From positions 1 to 8,090 of the forward strand of contig JAFYGL010000463.1 of the NCBI GenBank assembly GCA_017543165.1: DNA of 8,090 nucleotides. Direction: 5' to 3'. The notes below the pieces were generated by a model. That model had not been told where the DNA came from. It worked only from the letters and a program-made list of their open reading frames with translations, and ran no database searches. The translations under genes were made by a program, and so were the position numbers. Origin of the DNA: Victivallales bacterium (GTDB lineage: Bacteria; Verrucomicrobiota; Lentisphaeria; Oligosphaerales; Oligosphaeraceae). Of this stretch, positions 1 through 6,532 are shown in pieces (the first letter of the stretch is position 1; each line of letters begins with the position of its first letter).

Positions 1-1053
1 CATATTCAGCACCAGCTGATTCTCAGGAAGCCATACGAAGCAGGAACGAAGATAGACGCCCTTGGATTCAATCAACGTCACATCGTCAAAGTAGGTCGCC
101 ACCTTGCGGCAACGCAAAAAGACGCCCAGCGTCTTGCAATTGTCAGGAACCGTGAAACTCCAGCGGAATTCCTCATAGACATTGCTGGCGCTGAAAATCT
201 TATGCTGTGGCTGGACTATGTCCTTACCATTGCCGTCAAGGAAGCGGGCCGTTGCCTGGACCTGGGAGTTGTGGCTGACCTCCACATCCGCCCTGGCCCA
301 GAACGAAAGCATGAAATTCTTGTTCTCGCCGACGCGCACATTCTGGCCAATCAGAATATTGTCCCCTCCTGAAACCCATTCGATTTTGGCGCATTTCTCT
401 CCATTGCGCGGGCGAACCTTGTCCTCAATGAAATTGATCTTATATGGCTTGCCGCTCCACTCGAACTTTCCCCAGTTACGGAAGCCCTGCTCAAAGCCAG
501 GATTCTTCAGCAGATTGACGCTGGCATTGCCTTCCACCGCAGCCTCCTTGACCTCCACGTCATCAAAGTGTGTCGCAATCCTCCTGCAGCGCAGGAAGAA
601 CAGCATCGACGCAGCATTCTCTGGTGCCTGTACCTCCTGCTCCCACTTCTGCCATTCCACGCCATTGTCGAACAATGCCTGAATCGGCTTTCCAATCCTC
701 TTGCCGGCGGCATCGTAGAATTCCACCGTCAGTTGAGCACGCGCTGCCTCGGCTGCACGGCTCCAGAAGGAAATCACATACAGCCCGTCCCCCTTCACAT
801 TAAGACGCTTGGCAGGGCTTACCAGCAGATTGTCGCCTCCCTCACGCCAGCGGATGCACAGTGAACTCTTTCCTGAATGGGGATTCTCCGTGTCTGCGAA
901 GAAATCCGTACCAGCAATTTTGCCCTTGCTCCATTCATGGCAGCCCCATCCCTGAATTCCAGATTCAAATCCAGGATTCGCAAGCGGAAGCAATTGAGCG
1001 TGAACAAGCATGCAACATACCGCAACACAAGATGCAAAAAACAGTCTTTTCAT
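1..1053 (-). CDS. Secreted protein with tandem carbohydrate-binding-like (CBM4/9-type) jelly-roll domains, C-terminus outside window
   Basis: The frame is open from ATG at 1053 to the window edge (351 codons, no stop seen). AGGAG at 1060-1064 lies 6 bases before the ATG. The N-terminus is a signal peptide: MKRLFF, a hydrophobic stretch, and probable cleavage after VHA near residue 19. Two similar domains follow, at about residues 26-168 and 184-328. Each begins NPGFE.G...W...EWS, carries GGDN.L and SFW.RA, and ends L.CR..AT.FDDV. That layout and the beta-rich composition fit the CBM4/9-type carbohydrate-binding fold found in secreted polysaccharide-active proteins; the family assignment is by pattern, not by search. 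No catalytic domain is visible, but one could lie beyond residue 351, where a new segment (YLRSCFVWLPENQ) starts. The gene sits just downstream of a GntR regulator and has its own candidate promoter with palindromes. Expected location is periplasmic, outer surface or secreted. Confidence is high for the gene and signal peptide, moderate for sugar binding. Confidence 0.85.
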   Translation of the reverse strand, partial: MKRLFFASCVAVCCMLVHAQLLPLANPGFESGIQGWGCHEWSKGKIAGTDFFADTENPHSGKSSLCIRWREGGDNLLVSPAKRLNVKGDGLYVISFWSRAAEAARAQLTVEFYDAAGKRIGKPIQALFDNGVEWQKWEQEVQAPENAASMLFFLRCRRIATHFDDVEVKEAAVEGNASVNLLKNPGFEQGFRNWGKFEWSGKPYKINFIEDKVRPRNGEKCAKIEWVSGGDNILIGQNVRVGENKNFMLSFWARADVEVSHNSQVQATARFLDGNGKDIVQPQHKIFSASNVYEEFRWSFTVPDNCKTLGVFLRCRKVATYFDDVTLIESKGVYLRSCFVWLPENQLVLNM

Positions 1054-1072
1054 AAGAGGCTCCTACTGAAAA

Positions 1073-1122
1073 ATATGATTTCATATCAAAAAATCGAGAA
1101 TAATATATCTGATTTGATATGA
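1073..1122. promoter_or_regulatory. Candidate operator cluster: repeated ATATGA/TCATAT palindromes
   Basis: Three copies of the hexamer ATATGA or its complement occur within 50 bases. A perfect palindrome ATATGA-TT-TCATAT lies at 1073-1086. A 10-base arm TCATATCAAA (1081-1090) is matched by its reverse complement TTTGATATGA (1113-1122), with centres 32 bases apart, about three helical turns. ATATC (1105-1109) and GATAT (1116-1120) form a further dyad. The set brackets the candidate -10 and start site of the gene beginning at 1053. The natural candidate binder is the GntR/FCD regulator encoded next door, but AT-rich DNA produces such dyads by chance more often than average, so the assignment is inference. 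Confidence 0.4.
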
Positions 1123-1129
1123 TAAACAA
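1100..1129 (-). promoter_or_regulatory. Candidate sigma-70-type promoter of the jelly-roll protein gene
   Basis: On the minus strand, TTGTTT (1124-1129) and TATTAT (1100-1105) are separated by 18 bases, in an AT-rich stretch 47 bases upstream of the ATG at 1053. Both hexamers differ from consensus but the spacing is good. Palindromic ATATGA/TCATAT motifs overlap the spacer and the expected start-site region, which suggests a regulated promoter. This is prediction from pattern only. Confidence 0.4.
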
Positions 1130-1210
1130 TAACACCACATGAAAAAAACAAAACAGATTAATCTAGCCTATTGGCAGTTGACCACTGGAAGATTTTTACA
1201 ATTGTTTACA

Positions 1211-1220
1211 GCGTATACGC
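1211..1220. promoter_or_regulatory. Perfect 10-base palindrome GCGTATACGC after the regulator gene
   Basis: GCGTATACGC is a perfect 10-base palindrome two bases beyond the stop codon of the GntR gene (1223-1225) and about 160 bases upstream of the next start codon. A GTATAC core occurs in operators of some FadR-subfamily regulators such as UxuR, so this may be a regulator binding site. It is too short to be convincing alone and is too short for a terminator stem without a T-run beside it. Confidence 0.2.
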
Positions 1221-1222
1221 CC

Positions 1223-1903
1223 TTACTTGCCAGTGAAGTTTTTTACAAGATAGTCGTTGGCTTGTTCCAAATGGTCTCGCATGGCCTTTTCCGCACCTTT
1301 CGCATCGCCAGATTCAATGCAGTCAATTAGATGAGTATGCTCCTGATAACATTTTTCAATTGAATCCAAGGAGGGAATTTCCACAAGGGAGTTTGAGAGA
1401 CAAAAACTGTTAAGCAATATCATTCGCCTGCTCAATATGTCCTGCAATTGCGTTGCACCGCAGTTGTTGATGATAATGTTATGGAATTTCAGATCCAGCA
1501 CATAGAGTTCCCGTATGTGCTTGCATTTGCGGTATTGTTCGCAACTTTTGCGTAATTCTGAAATGAGTTTCTGCGGTATTTTCTTCTTCCGCATAAGCCA
1601 TCTCACGGCCAGTGTCTCAAGTGCAATGCGTATTGCCCAAATCTCCTGCCCTTCCTGGGGCGAAAGCATTTTCACACGAAAACCGCAGTTCAGACTCTTG
1701 GCTGCAAGACCATCACGCTCAATTCTCTGCAACGCCTCTCGCACTGGCATTGGCGAGACACCTTTCATTCTGGCTATATTCTCTATTCCCAGGCGGTCGC
1801 CAGGTTTGAAAACGCCATTTGCTATATCGGTGCAAAGAGACTTGTAAACCTCATCGCTTAGACTTGAGGCGGAATCATTTAAATTAGTGTCAGGTCGTGG
1901 CAT
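1223..1903 (-). CDS. GntR-family transcriptional regulator, FadR subfamily (FCD ligand-binding domain)
   Basis: A 226-residue protein of normal length for the family. Residues about 12-78 form the winged helix-turn-helix (EVYKSLCTDIANG.FKPGDRL, then VSPMPVREALQRIERDGL and GFRV). Residues about 85-220 are the all-helical FCD effector domain. The usual metal-site residues are all present: D137 and H141 in LDLKFH, H189 in QEHTHL, H211 in RDHLEQ, so it probably binds a metal plus a small carboxylate or sugar acid; the effector cannot be read from sequence. The ATG at 1903 is chosen because GAGGA (1911-1915) sits 7 bases upstream. A longer frame exists from a TTG at 2014, but it lacks a ribosome site, overlaps the preceding gene and adds a tail unlike the family. 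It lies 97 bases after the lipoprotein gene and 169 bases before the jelly-roll gene, whose upstream palindromes make that gene a likely target. Confidence 0.93.
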   Translation of the reverse strand: MPRPDTNLNDSASSLSDEVYKSLCTDIANGVFKPGDRLGIENIARMKGVSPMPVREALQRIERDGLAAKSLNCGFRVKMLSPQEGQEIWAIRIALETLAVRWLMRKKKIPQKLISELRKSCEQYRKCKHIRELYVLDLKFHNIIINNCGATQLQDILSRRMILLNSFCLSNSLVEIPSLDSIEKCYQEHTHLIDCIESGDAKGAEKAMRDHLEQANDYLVKNFTGK

Positions 1904-1924
1904 AATTATGTCCTCATCCGTGAT

Positions 1925-1981
1925 AAATTTGCGTAAATATAACCTGTTTTTGTTTTTCTTGTATAAAGTTATGGCAAATTT
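1925..1981. promoter_or_regulatory. 8-base inverted repeat in the leader of the GntR gene
   Basis: AAATTTGC (1925-1932) and its reverse complement GCAAATTT (1974-1981) flank an AT-rich stretch upstream of the regulator start at 1903. GntR regulators often control themselves, so this could be an autoregulatory site. The sequence differs from the ATATGA palindromes upstream of the next gene, which weakens the idea of one shared operator. No clean -35/-10 pair was found here, although TATATT lies in the interval. Confidence 0.2.
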
Positions 1982-2003
1982 CACACTGCGTATTTCCGCA
2001 CAA

Positions 2004-2843
2004 TTATGGGCCAAGAGCAGAACTTAATGCCATACCAATTACGGCTGCACCAATCAACTCAAAGGGAAGTCCCACAATGTCAATAACCAGTGCGGGTGGA
2101 GTGAGTATGCAACTATACAAGTAAAAGAAAGGATTTTTTCTTTCGTAGCCACCTTGTCCTGAGACCTTAAAAATATCCCTGCGCCCAGTATCAGAGTAAA
2201 GATAATATCTATTACCATCTACCTTGTATGGAATCATAAGATCCTCCCGACTATATTTAGAATCATGATGAGGGGGAATATAGTAATTTTTAATGATAAA
2301 AGGTTTTGAGATGCACGATAAATCGTCCTTATGCAGCCTTAGATGAAAAACGGGATCTCGATTTATATCTACATCTTGATTGAGTTCAATATATGCCATG
2401 GGGAAATCAGTGTCAGGTCTATCAATGTACTTGGTATATTTCCATCCATCGGAAAATATTGTCTCTTCGTATGCAATGTGTTTGCAATTGAAATTCCTGA
2501 AGCTTATCCTTGAAGCATTTTCATCGACATCCGCAATCAATTGATAGCGTTTCACAAAGAAAGGAGCACTTTTCATTGGATACTTTAGTTGATATTGTTT
2601 ATTAGATTCCCGAGAGGAAGGCTTGTTTACAGGATAATAAAAATGGTATATTTTCTCTTTTATATTTATAGCAAGGGTGCTCTTCTCTTCAGAAATACTT
2701 GCAGTTCTTTCTCTAACAGAATGGGCATTTCGAGCGTGCCCCGCAGCCATTAGAAGTTCTACCGTGCAACAGCCACTTCCACTGAAAAGCACTAACAACA
2801 GCACAACTAGAACAGCAATTTTCTTGAATGTAGATGTTTTCAT
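2004..2843 (-). CDS. Putative lipoprotein of unknown function with a YceK-like C-terminal motif
   Basis: A 279-residue protein that I do not recognise as a named family. The N-terminus is a lipoprotein signal: MKTSTFKK, hydrophobic residues 9-20, then SGSGCC with the likely lipidated C25. The lipobox is loose because position -3 is not L. The middle (about 45-225) is polar, rich in Y, K and D, with several probable beta strands. The end is hydrophobic (YLYSCILTPPALVIDIVGLP, then FELIGAAVIG). Its P....DIVGLPFEL pattern resembles the end of small YceK-type lipoproteins, an analogy rather than an assignment. ATG 2843 is preferred because AAGGA lies at 2853-2857 and it puts the signal peptide first; an ATG at 2918, six bases past the previous stop, would add 25 residues ahead of it. 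The gene is much more AT-rich than the operon upstream, which suggests recent acquisition. It may be the last gene of that operon or have its own promoter in 2844-2923. Confidence 0.8.
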   Translation of the reverse strand: MKTSTFKKIAVLVVLLLVLFSGSGCCTVELLMAAGHARNAHSVRERTASISEEKSTLAINIKEKIYHFYYPVNKPSSRESNKQYQLKYPMKSAPFFVKRYQLIADVDENASRISFRNFNCKHIAYEETIFSDGWKYTKYIDRPDTDFPMAYIELNQDVDINRDPVFHLRLHKDDLSCISKPFIIKNYYIPPHHDSKYSREDLMIPYKVDGNRYYLYSDTGRRDIFKVSGQGGYERKNPFFYLYSCILTPPALVIDIVGLPFELIGAAVIGMALSSALGP

Positions 2844-2923
2844 AACATACATTCCTTGTTTCATCGTCACAAAATCGTTTCTTCCGTTTCGTAACCAAAG
2901 CCATTGTCTGACTTGCATAAAAG

Positions 2924-5164
2924 CTACCGCAAGTCAAACACGACAAATCCTGGCAACGAGGCCATTCGCACGGCGTCAATCTGGCGTGAAACTTCATTGT
3001 CATCCAGGCGGCATGGCGTAAGGCCGATGCCTGGCACCAGGCGTTCTCTGCCGCCAACAACATTTATCTGCCGTTGCAGCAACGCATTGTATTGCGTGCT
3101 GTTGCCTACATAGTTCATTGGACTGGCAAAAGACAGCCATTTGTTTTTGAGCCAGGGTCCCCAGTCTTGCCCCACATTTACCTTTGCAAGCCCTGGATCG
3201 GAATACACCGCCGCAGACACCAGCACCTTGCTCTTTGCCGTGCGTGCCGAATTGATCATCTCAGCAAGCAATGAATTGATGACAACCACCCTGAAGTCCT
3301 GCCACCTGCCGCGATACTCGCCGCTTCTTACATCGGCAGGCCAGTTTGAGCAATTCAATCCAGTATATTTCTCGAATGCTGCCTTGCATGTAAGACAGAA
3401 ACATGCCTCGCTGCCTGGGTAGCGTATCCTGTCAAACTGCACGCCATCCACGTCATTTTTGGAAACCAGCTCGGCCACCAACCTGGACAAAAGCTGACGG
3501 TTCTCCGCATTTGCAGGGCAAAGCCACTTCAGCGACTTGCCAGAGGCATCCACCTGCAAACGCCCCGCAGCACGCCATCTTGCCACAAGTGCATCAGGTG
3601 CCTCCTCTGCGTCCAGACAATTCATCCACGCGTGTACCGCAATGCCCAGCTTATGACAGGCAGCAGTGCATTCAGGAAGACCATTGCCTGCGCTAATCGG
3701 CACAATACGGCTTTCATACGCAACGAAATGCGGTGCAGCCGCGTATGGCAGCACCAGATTGTATTTGCGAGCCACAAGCATAGAGGCCGTTGCCGTCCAT
3801 CCGCGACCTGGCAGGCCATTTGGATATTTGCACCACACGCCACGCAATTCTCCACGCCGCATCTGCGTCTTGCCGCCAATATTGGCAGCTATGCTTTGCC
3901 TCGCATCGCGGCACTGCGCAATGCAATCCACATATTTGCCTGCATTGAACGCACCCTGCGCATTGTTCAGTCGCGAAGCTGACTTTGACTTCGCCTCGGC
4001 AGTCTGCATTGAATACCAGCTTCCTGCCTCCTGCAAGCAAGTATAGGCGGCGCTGCGCTGTATGTCCGGCACAAAATGGGACATGACTGCAAGCCAAAGT
4101 TGCCCGCCCTTCTCTGGCTCCTGGTTGAGGTACGTATGCGTCATCCAAAAGCCTGAATTGTTCTCTATCAGCGCGGGTTTTCCTATGAACTGCTGTGCAC
4201 TGTCCGCCCAAACTGCAAGCACACGGTTGCTTGCTGGCAGTGATTCCACGGCGATAAACGAGGAGGCGGCATGCCTGCTTGCAGGCACATTCGGCAAAAA
4301 CTTTCCCACTGGCACAAGCCAGCCCAGGCTCCTGCCTCCTTCAAGTTGCGTATATTTGCCAGTAGGCGTACCCATCTGCGCAGCCAAACGTGGAGATAGC
4401 GCATGGAAAAGCCCAGCCTTGCATCCGCCACGCATACAGGAAATCAGGGTATTGGTCTGCTCATTGTCCAATACATCAGGATATGGCACCAGCAGCATCC
4501 TGTAAAGGCGCAGCGTGCTGTACGCCAAATCACCTTCGTCAATTACCGCCACGCGAAGCCCCTGCCCAGCCAGCGCATCATTCAGGTTCTTGGCGGCACG
4601 CACTGCCGCCCTGCCCTGCTTCTCACTGCCAGAGGGACGCAGCAATGCCACACTCGCATTGGGCCGTATGAACTCTGCCTGCGCCAAGTTTATCCGCGAT
4701 AAGCCAGCAGAGCCTTTCCACATCACCAAGCGCAGCACATTGCAATTCTGCCAACTGGCCTCGCCGCCACCCTCCTTTCTGAAGTCTGTCTTTGGGATGA
4801 ATATGTCCTGCCATACGCCATTGGCGCCAACTTGATAATCGGCAGAATACCAGACATTGCCTGAACGAACGTATACCGAATACTGGCTCACATTCTCCAG
4901 ATTCTGGCATCTTATACACAACTTTAGACCAGAAATCTGGGATAAATCCATGTTTATGGGAATATCCCAGGACGCGCGTTTGCAGTCAGGCGAGGCTGTG
5001 AACACGCAGGACAAATCCAGACCGCGCAGGCCATTGCCAAAGTCACGGGGCTCCTGCACATTGGCGGCGCCGCCTGGACGAGTTGTCGCCGCGGCCCTGC
5101 GCATGTCCACAGTCTGCCCAAACAAGACGCAGCAAAGCAAAGTAATTATAAAAAACAATCTCAC
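2924..5164 (-). CDS. Secreted GHL10-type (family 10-like) glycoside hydrolase with N-terminal jelly-roll domain
   Basis: A 746-residue protein starting at GTG 5164. GGAGGA (5174-5179) lies 9 bases upstream, inside the end of the glycosyltransferase gene. Residues 1-25 are a signal peptide (LFFIITLLCCVLFG). About 35-170 look like a carbohydrate-binding jelly roll (SWDIPINMDLS; SAGLSRINLAQAEF). About 172-370 resemble a Rossmann or glutamine-amidotransferase-like domain as found beside glycosidase barrels (VALLRPSG, then RVAVIDEGDL, LLVPYPDVLD). A helical linker (about 385-430) follows. From 435 to the end is a TIM-barrel resembling the GHL10 family (PF02638): RGELRGVW at its start, GIAVHAWMN, then VDGVQFDRIRYP at 572-583 with D578 a candidate active-site acid. 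A C-x-C-x2-C motif (588-593) follows directly and may bind metal. Substrate is unknown; the family acts on polysaccharides including peptidoglycan-like or exopolysaccharide chains. Its GTGA overlap with the transferase gene suggests a role in processing the glycan made by that operon. Confidence 0.88.
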   Translation of the reverse strand: MRLFFIITLLCCVLFGQTVDMRRAAATTRPGGAANVQEPRDFGNGLRGLDLSCVFTASPDCKRASWDIPINMDLSQISGLKLCIRCQNLENVSQYSVYVRSGNVWYSADYQVGANGVWQDIFIPKTDFRKEGGGEASWQNCNVLRLVMWKGSAGLSRINLAQAEFIRPNASVALLRPSGSEKQGRAAVRAAKNLNDALAGQGLRVAVIDEGDLAYSTLRLYRMLLVPYPDVLDNEQTNTLISCMRGGCKAGLFHALSPRLAAQMGTPTGKYTQLEGGRSLGWLVPVGKFLPNVPASRHAASSFIAVESLPASNRVLAVWADSAQQFIGKPALIENNSGFWMTHTYLNQEPEKGGQLWLAVMSHFVPDIQRSAAYTCLQEAGSWYSMQTAEAKSKSASRLNNAQGAFNAGKYVDCIAQCRDARQSIAANIGGKTQMRRGELRGVWCKYPNGLPGRGWTATASMLVARKYNLVLPYAAAPHFVAYESRIVPISAGNGLPECTAACHKLGIAVHAWMNCLDAEEAPDALVARWRAAGRLQVDASGKSLKWLCPANAENRQLLSRLVAELVSKNDVDGVQFDRIRYPGSEACFCLTCKAAFEKYTGLNCSNWPADVRSGEYRGRWQDFRVVVINSLLAEMINSARTAKSKVLVSAAVYSDPGLAKVNVGQDWGPWLKNKWLSFASPMNYVGNSTQYNALLQRQINVVGGRERLVPGIGLTPCRLDDNEVSRQIDAVRMASLPGFVVFDLR

Positions 5165-6177
5165 TGAACCAATTCCTCCAGAAGGCTGGCAGTCACCTGC
5201 GCGCGCCTTTTCCAGGTCAATTGCTTGGCACGCTTGCGCCCAGCCTCCGCCAGTTCATGCCTCAAAGCAGCGCTGTCCTGCATCTTTTTCATGGCGGCGG
5301 CAAGTGCGGTGGCATTGCCAATTTCAAAGCCAAGCCCAGCGCCGCCAGCAGTTTCCGTCAAGGCAGGGGCATTGCTGTGTATCACGGGAGTTCCCGCCGC
5401 CATTGCCTCCAGCACTGGCAAACCGAAACCCTCCACAATGGAAGGCATTATCAAAGCCAGCGCATTGCGGTACAATGCTGGCAGTTGCGCATCCGCCACT
5501 CTCCCCAGCCAGATTACGCGTTCGGGAAAGCGCCTTATTATAGCAAGCAATTCGCCGCATTTCCAGCCAATCCTGCCTGCCAGCACCAGTTTTGCCCCCC
5601 AGTCTTCTTGCAGGAAGGCGGAAAGCAATGTCATCAGTCCCTTTTTCGGCTCTATGTTGCCCACGAAAAGGAAATACGGGCCAGACACTGGCGAATTTCC
5701 TTCCGATTTTGCAAACTCGTCATAGTCCACGCCAAGAGGCGCCACTTCAACTTTCACATTCGGGAAAAGCAGTTTCACCTGCGTTGCCACATAAGAAGTG
5801 GAGACTATGACCTGGGATGCGCGTCTTATGCTGGATGGCAGCAATGCACGCATTTGAAGCAAATTGCGGCGGGAGCACAAGTCTGGATGCGTCAGCGCAA
5901 TCACATCATGCACATTCAGCAGATATGGTCGCCTGCACAAAAGCGGCGCCGTATAAGCCATTGCATACAACGCAGCATATTCCATGAATGGAAGCACGCA
6001 CTGCTGCCACAGCACGCGGCAGGCAGGGCGGCTTTTCAGCCCGCCACCAAGGCACAATCTTGCGCTTGGCAGCAGCGACTGGAGTTCCTCCGCCTCACGG
6101 CGCACAGCGCGCTGCACACCAGATTCGGGTTGGCGCACCACAGTGGCGTCCAGCAAAATGTCAGCCCTTCGCTCCAT
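5161..6177 (-). CDS. Glycosyltransferase family 4 (GT-B fold)
   Basis: A 338-residue cytoplasmic or membrane-associated enzyme that should transfer a sugar from a nucleotide donor to a growing glycan. The N-terminal half (about 6-160) is the acceptor domain: ILLDATVV near the start, ESGVQRAVRRE, and NVHDVIALTHP with H90-D91. The C-terminal half is the donor domain: GNIEPKKG at 173-180 supplies the basic phosphate-binding residues, and EGFGLPVLE at 249-257 is the E-x7-E signature (E249, E257) followed by AMAAGTPVI. Both match GT4 well; donor and acceptor sugars cannot be told. ATG 6177 gives the expected N-terminus, with the first beta strand a few residues in. No good ribosome site precedes it, and it overlaps the H-protein gene by 17 bases, so initiation probably depends on coupling. 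It overlaps the next gene by four bases (GTGA at 5161-5164). Confidence 0.93.
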   Translation of the reverse strand: MERRADILLDATVVRQPESGVQRAVRREAEELQSLLPSARLCLGGGLKSRPACRVLWQQCVLPFMEYAALYAMAYTAPLLCRRPYLLNVHDVIALTHPDLCSRRNLLQMRALLPSSIRRASQVIVSTSYVATQVKLLFPNVKVEVAPLGVDYDEFAKSEGNSPVSGPYFLFVGNIEPKKGLMTLLSAFLQEDWGAKLVLAGRIGWKCGELLAIIRRFPERVIWLGRVADAQLPALYRNALALIMPSIVEGFGLPVLEAMAAGTPVIHSNAPALTETAGGAGLGFEIGNATALAAAMKKMQDSAALRHELAEAGRKRAKQLTWKRRAQVTASLLEELVQ

Positions 6178-6532
6178 TCAAAAAGGCATCATATTCCTCT
6201 TTTGTCATTAGGCCAGCCACAGGCACTGCATCCTTCACACGGCAAATCCAGCCAGCGCCTTCTGGCTGCTCATTCAACAGAGAAGGCTTCTCTGACAGGG
6301 CGGCATTCCCCTCCTGCACAAGGCCGTTCAATGGCGAAATCAACTCAGTGGCGGCCTTCTCTGATTCCAACACGCACAGCAAGCCGTCAATCTCCAGATG
6401 GCTGTCCTTTTCAGGAAGTTCCACAAAGTTGATTTCTCCAAGTTCATCTACCGCAAATTTGGATATGCCCACTGTGGCAATGCCCTGCTTGTCAATTTCC
6501 ACCCACAGGTGCTCCTTGCTGTAAAGTTTCAT
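6161..6532 (-). CDS. gcvH: Glycine cleavage system H-like lipoyl carrier protein
   Basis: A 123-residue protein, close to the usual H-protein length (about 125-130). It opens with the family pattern YSKEHLWVEI, then IATVGISKFAVDELGEI and FVELPE, and carries the lipoylation site LESEKAATE with acceptor lysine K59, followed by SPLNGLVQEGN and the C-terminal GAGWICRVK. All hallmarks of a functional lipoyl-bearing barrel are present. In the glycine cleavage complex H shuttles the aminomethyl group between the P, T and L proteins, but none of those genes, nor a lipoate ligase, is in this window. ATG 6532 is chosen over ATG 6553 because AGGAG (6538-6542) sits 5 bases upstream. The first 41 bases overlap the membrane-protein gene in another frame, and the end overlaps the glycosyltransferase by 17 bases. 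It may be the normal H protein in an odd place, or a second lipoyl carrier with another partner. Confidence 0.92.
   Translation of the reverse strand: MKLYSKEHLWVEIDKQGIATVGISKFAVDELGEINFVELPEKDSHLEIDGLLCVLESEKAATELISPLNGLVQEGNAALSEKPSLLNEQPEGAGWICRVKDAVPVAGLMTKEEYDAFLNGAKG

Noticed and set aside
182..682. 166-codon plus-strand frame near the window start
   Set aside because: It is antisense to the jelly-roll protein gene, which has a signal peptide, a ribosome site and two repeated domains.
1139..1222. Terminator after the GntR gene
   Set aside because: On the minus strand a T-rich tract (TTTTGTTTTTTT, 1142-1153) follows weak dyads (AGATTAATCT, CAGT/ACTG), but no stem exceeds about five pairs, so a rho-independent terminator is not supported.
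1904..2014. Extended N-terminus of the GntR regulator from TTG 2014
   Set aside because: It has no Shine-Dalgarno site, overlaps the lipoprotein stop and would add 37 residues not seen in FadR-type regulators, whereas ATG 1903 has GAGGA at ideal spacing.
2713..3063. 116-codon minus-strand frame spanning the hydrolase-lipoprotein gap
   Set aside because: It overlaps the hydrolase end and the lipoprotein signal peptide in another frame and has no coherent composition.
3714..4211. 165-codon minus-strand frame rich in cysteine and arginine
   Set aside because: It is an out-of-frame reading inside the GHL10-like gene, which is intact and has clear motifs on both sides.
4857..5543. 228-codon open frame on the plus strand
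   Set aside because: It is antisense across the junction of the hydrolase and transferase genes, low complexity in P, R, Q and S, with no ribosome site or recognisable motif.
5221..6432. 403-codon open frame on the plus strand
   Set aside because: It lies antisense to the glycosyltransferase and H-protein genes, whose conserved motifs are certain. Its translation is rich in H, Q, R and S with no domain pattern, as expected from the complement of a GC-rich gene.
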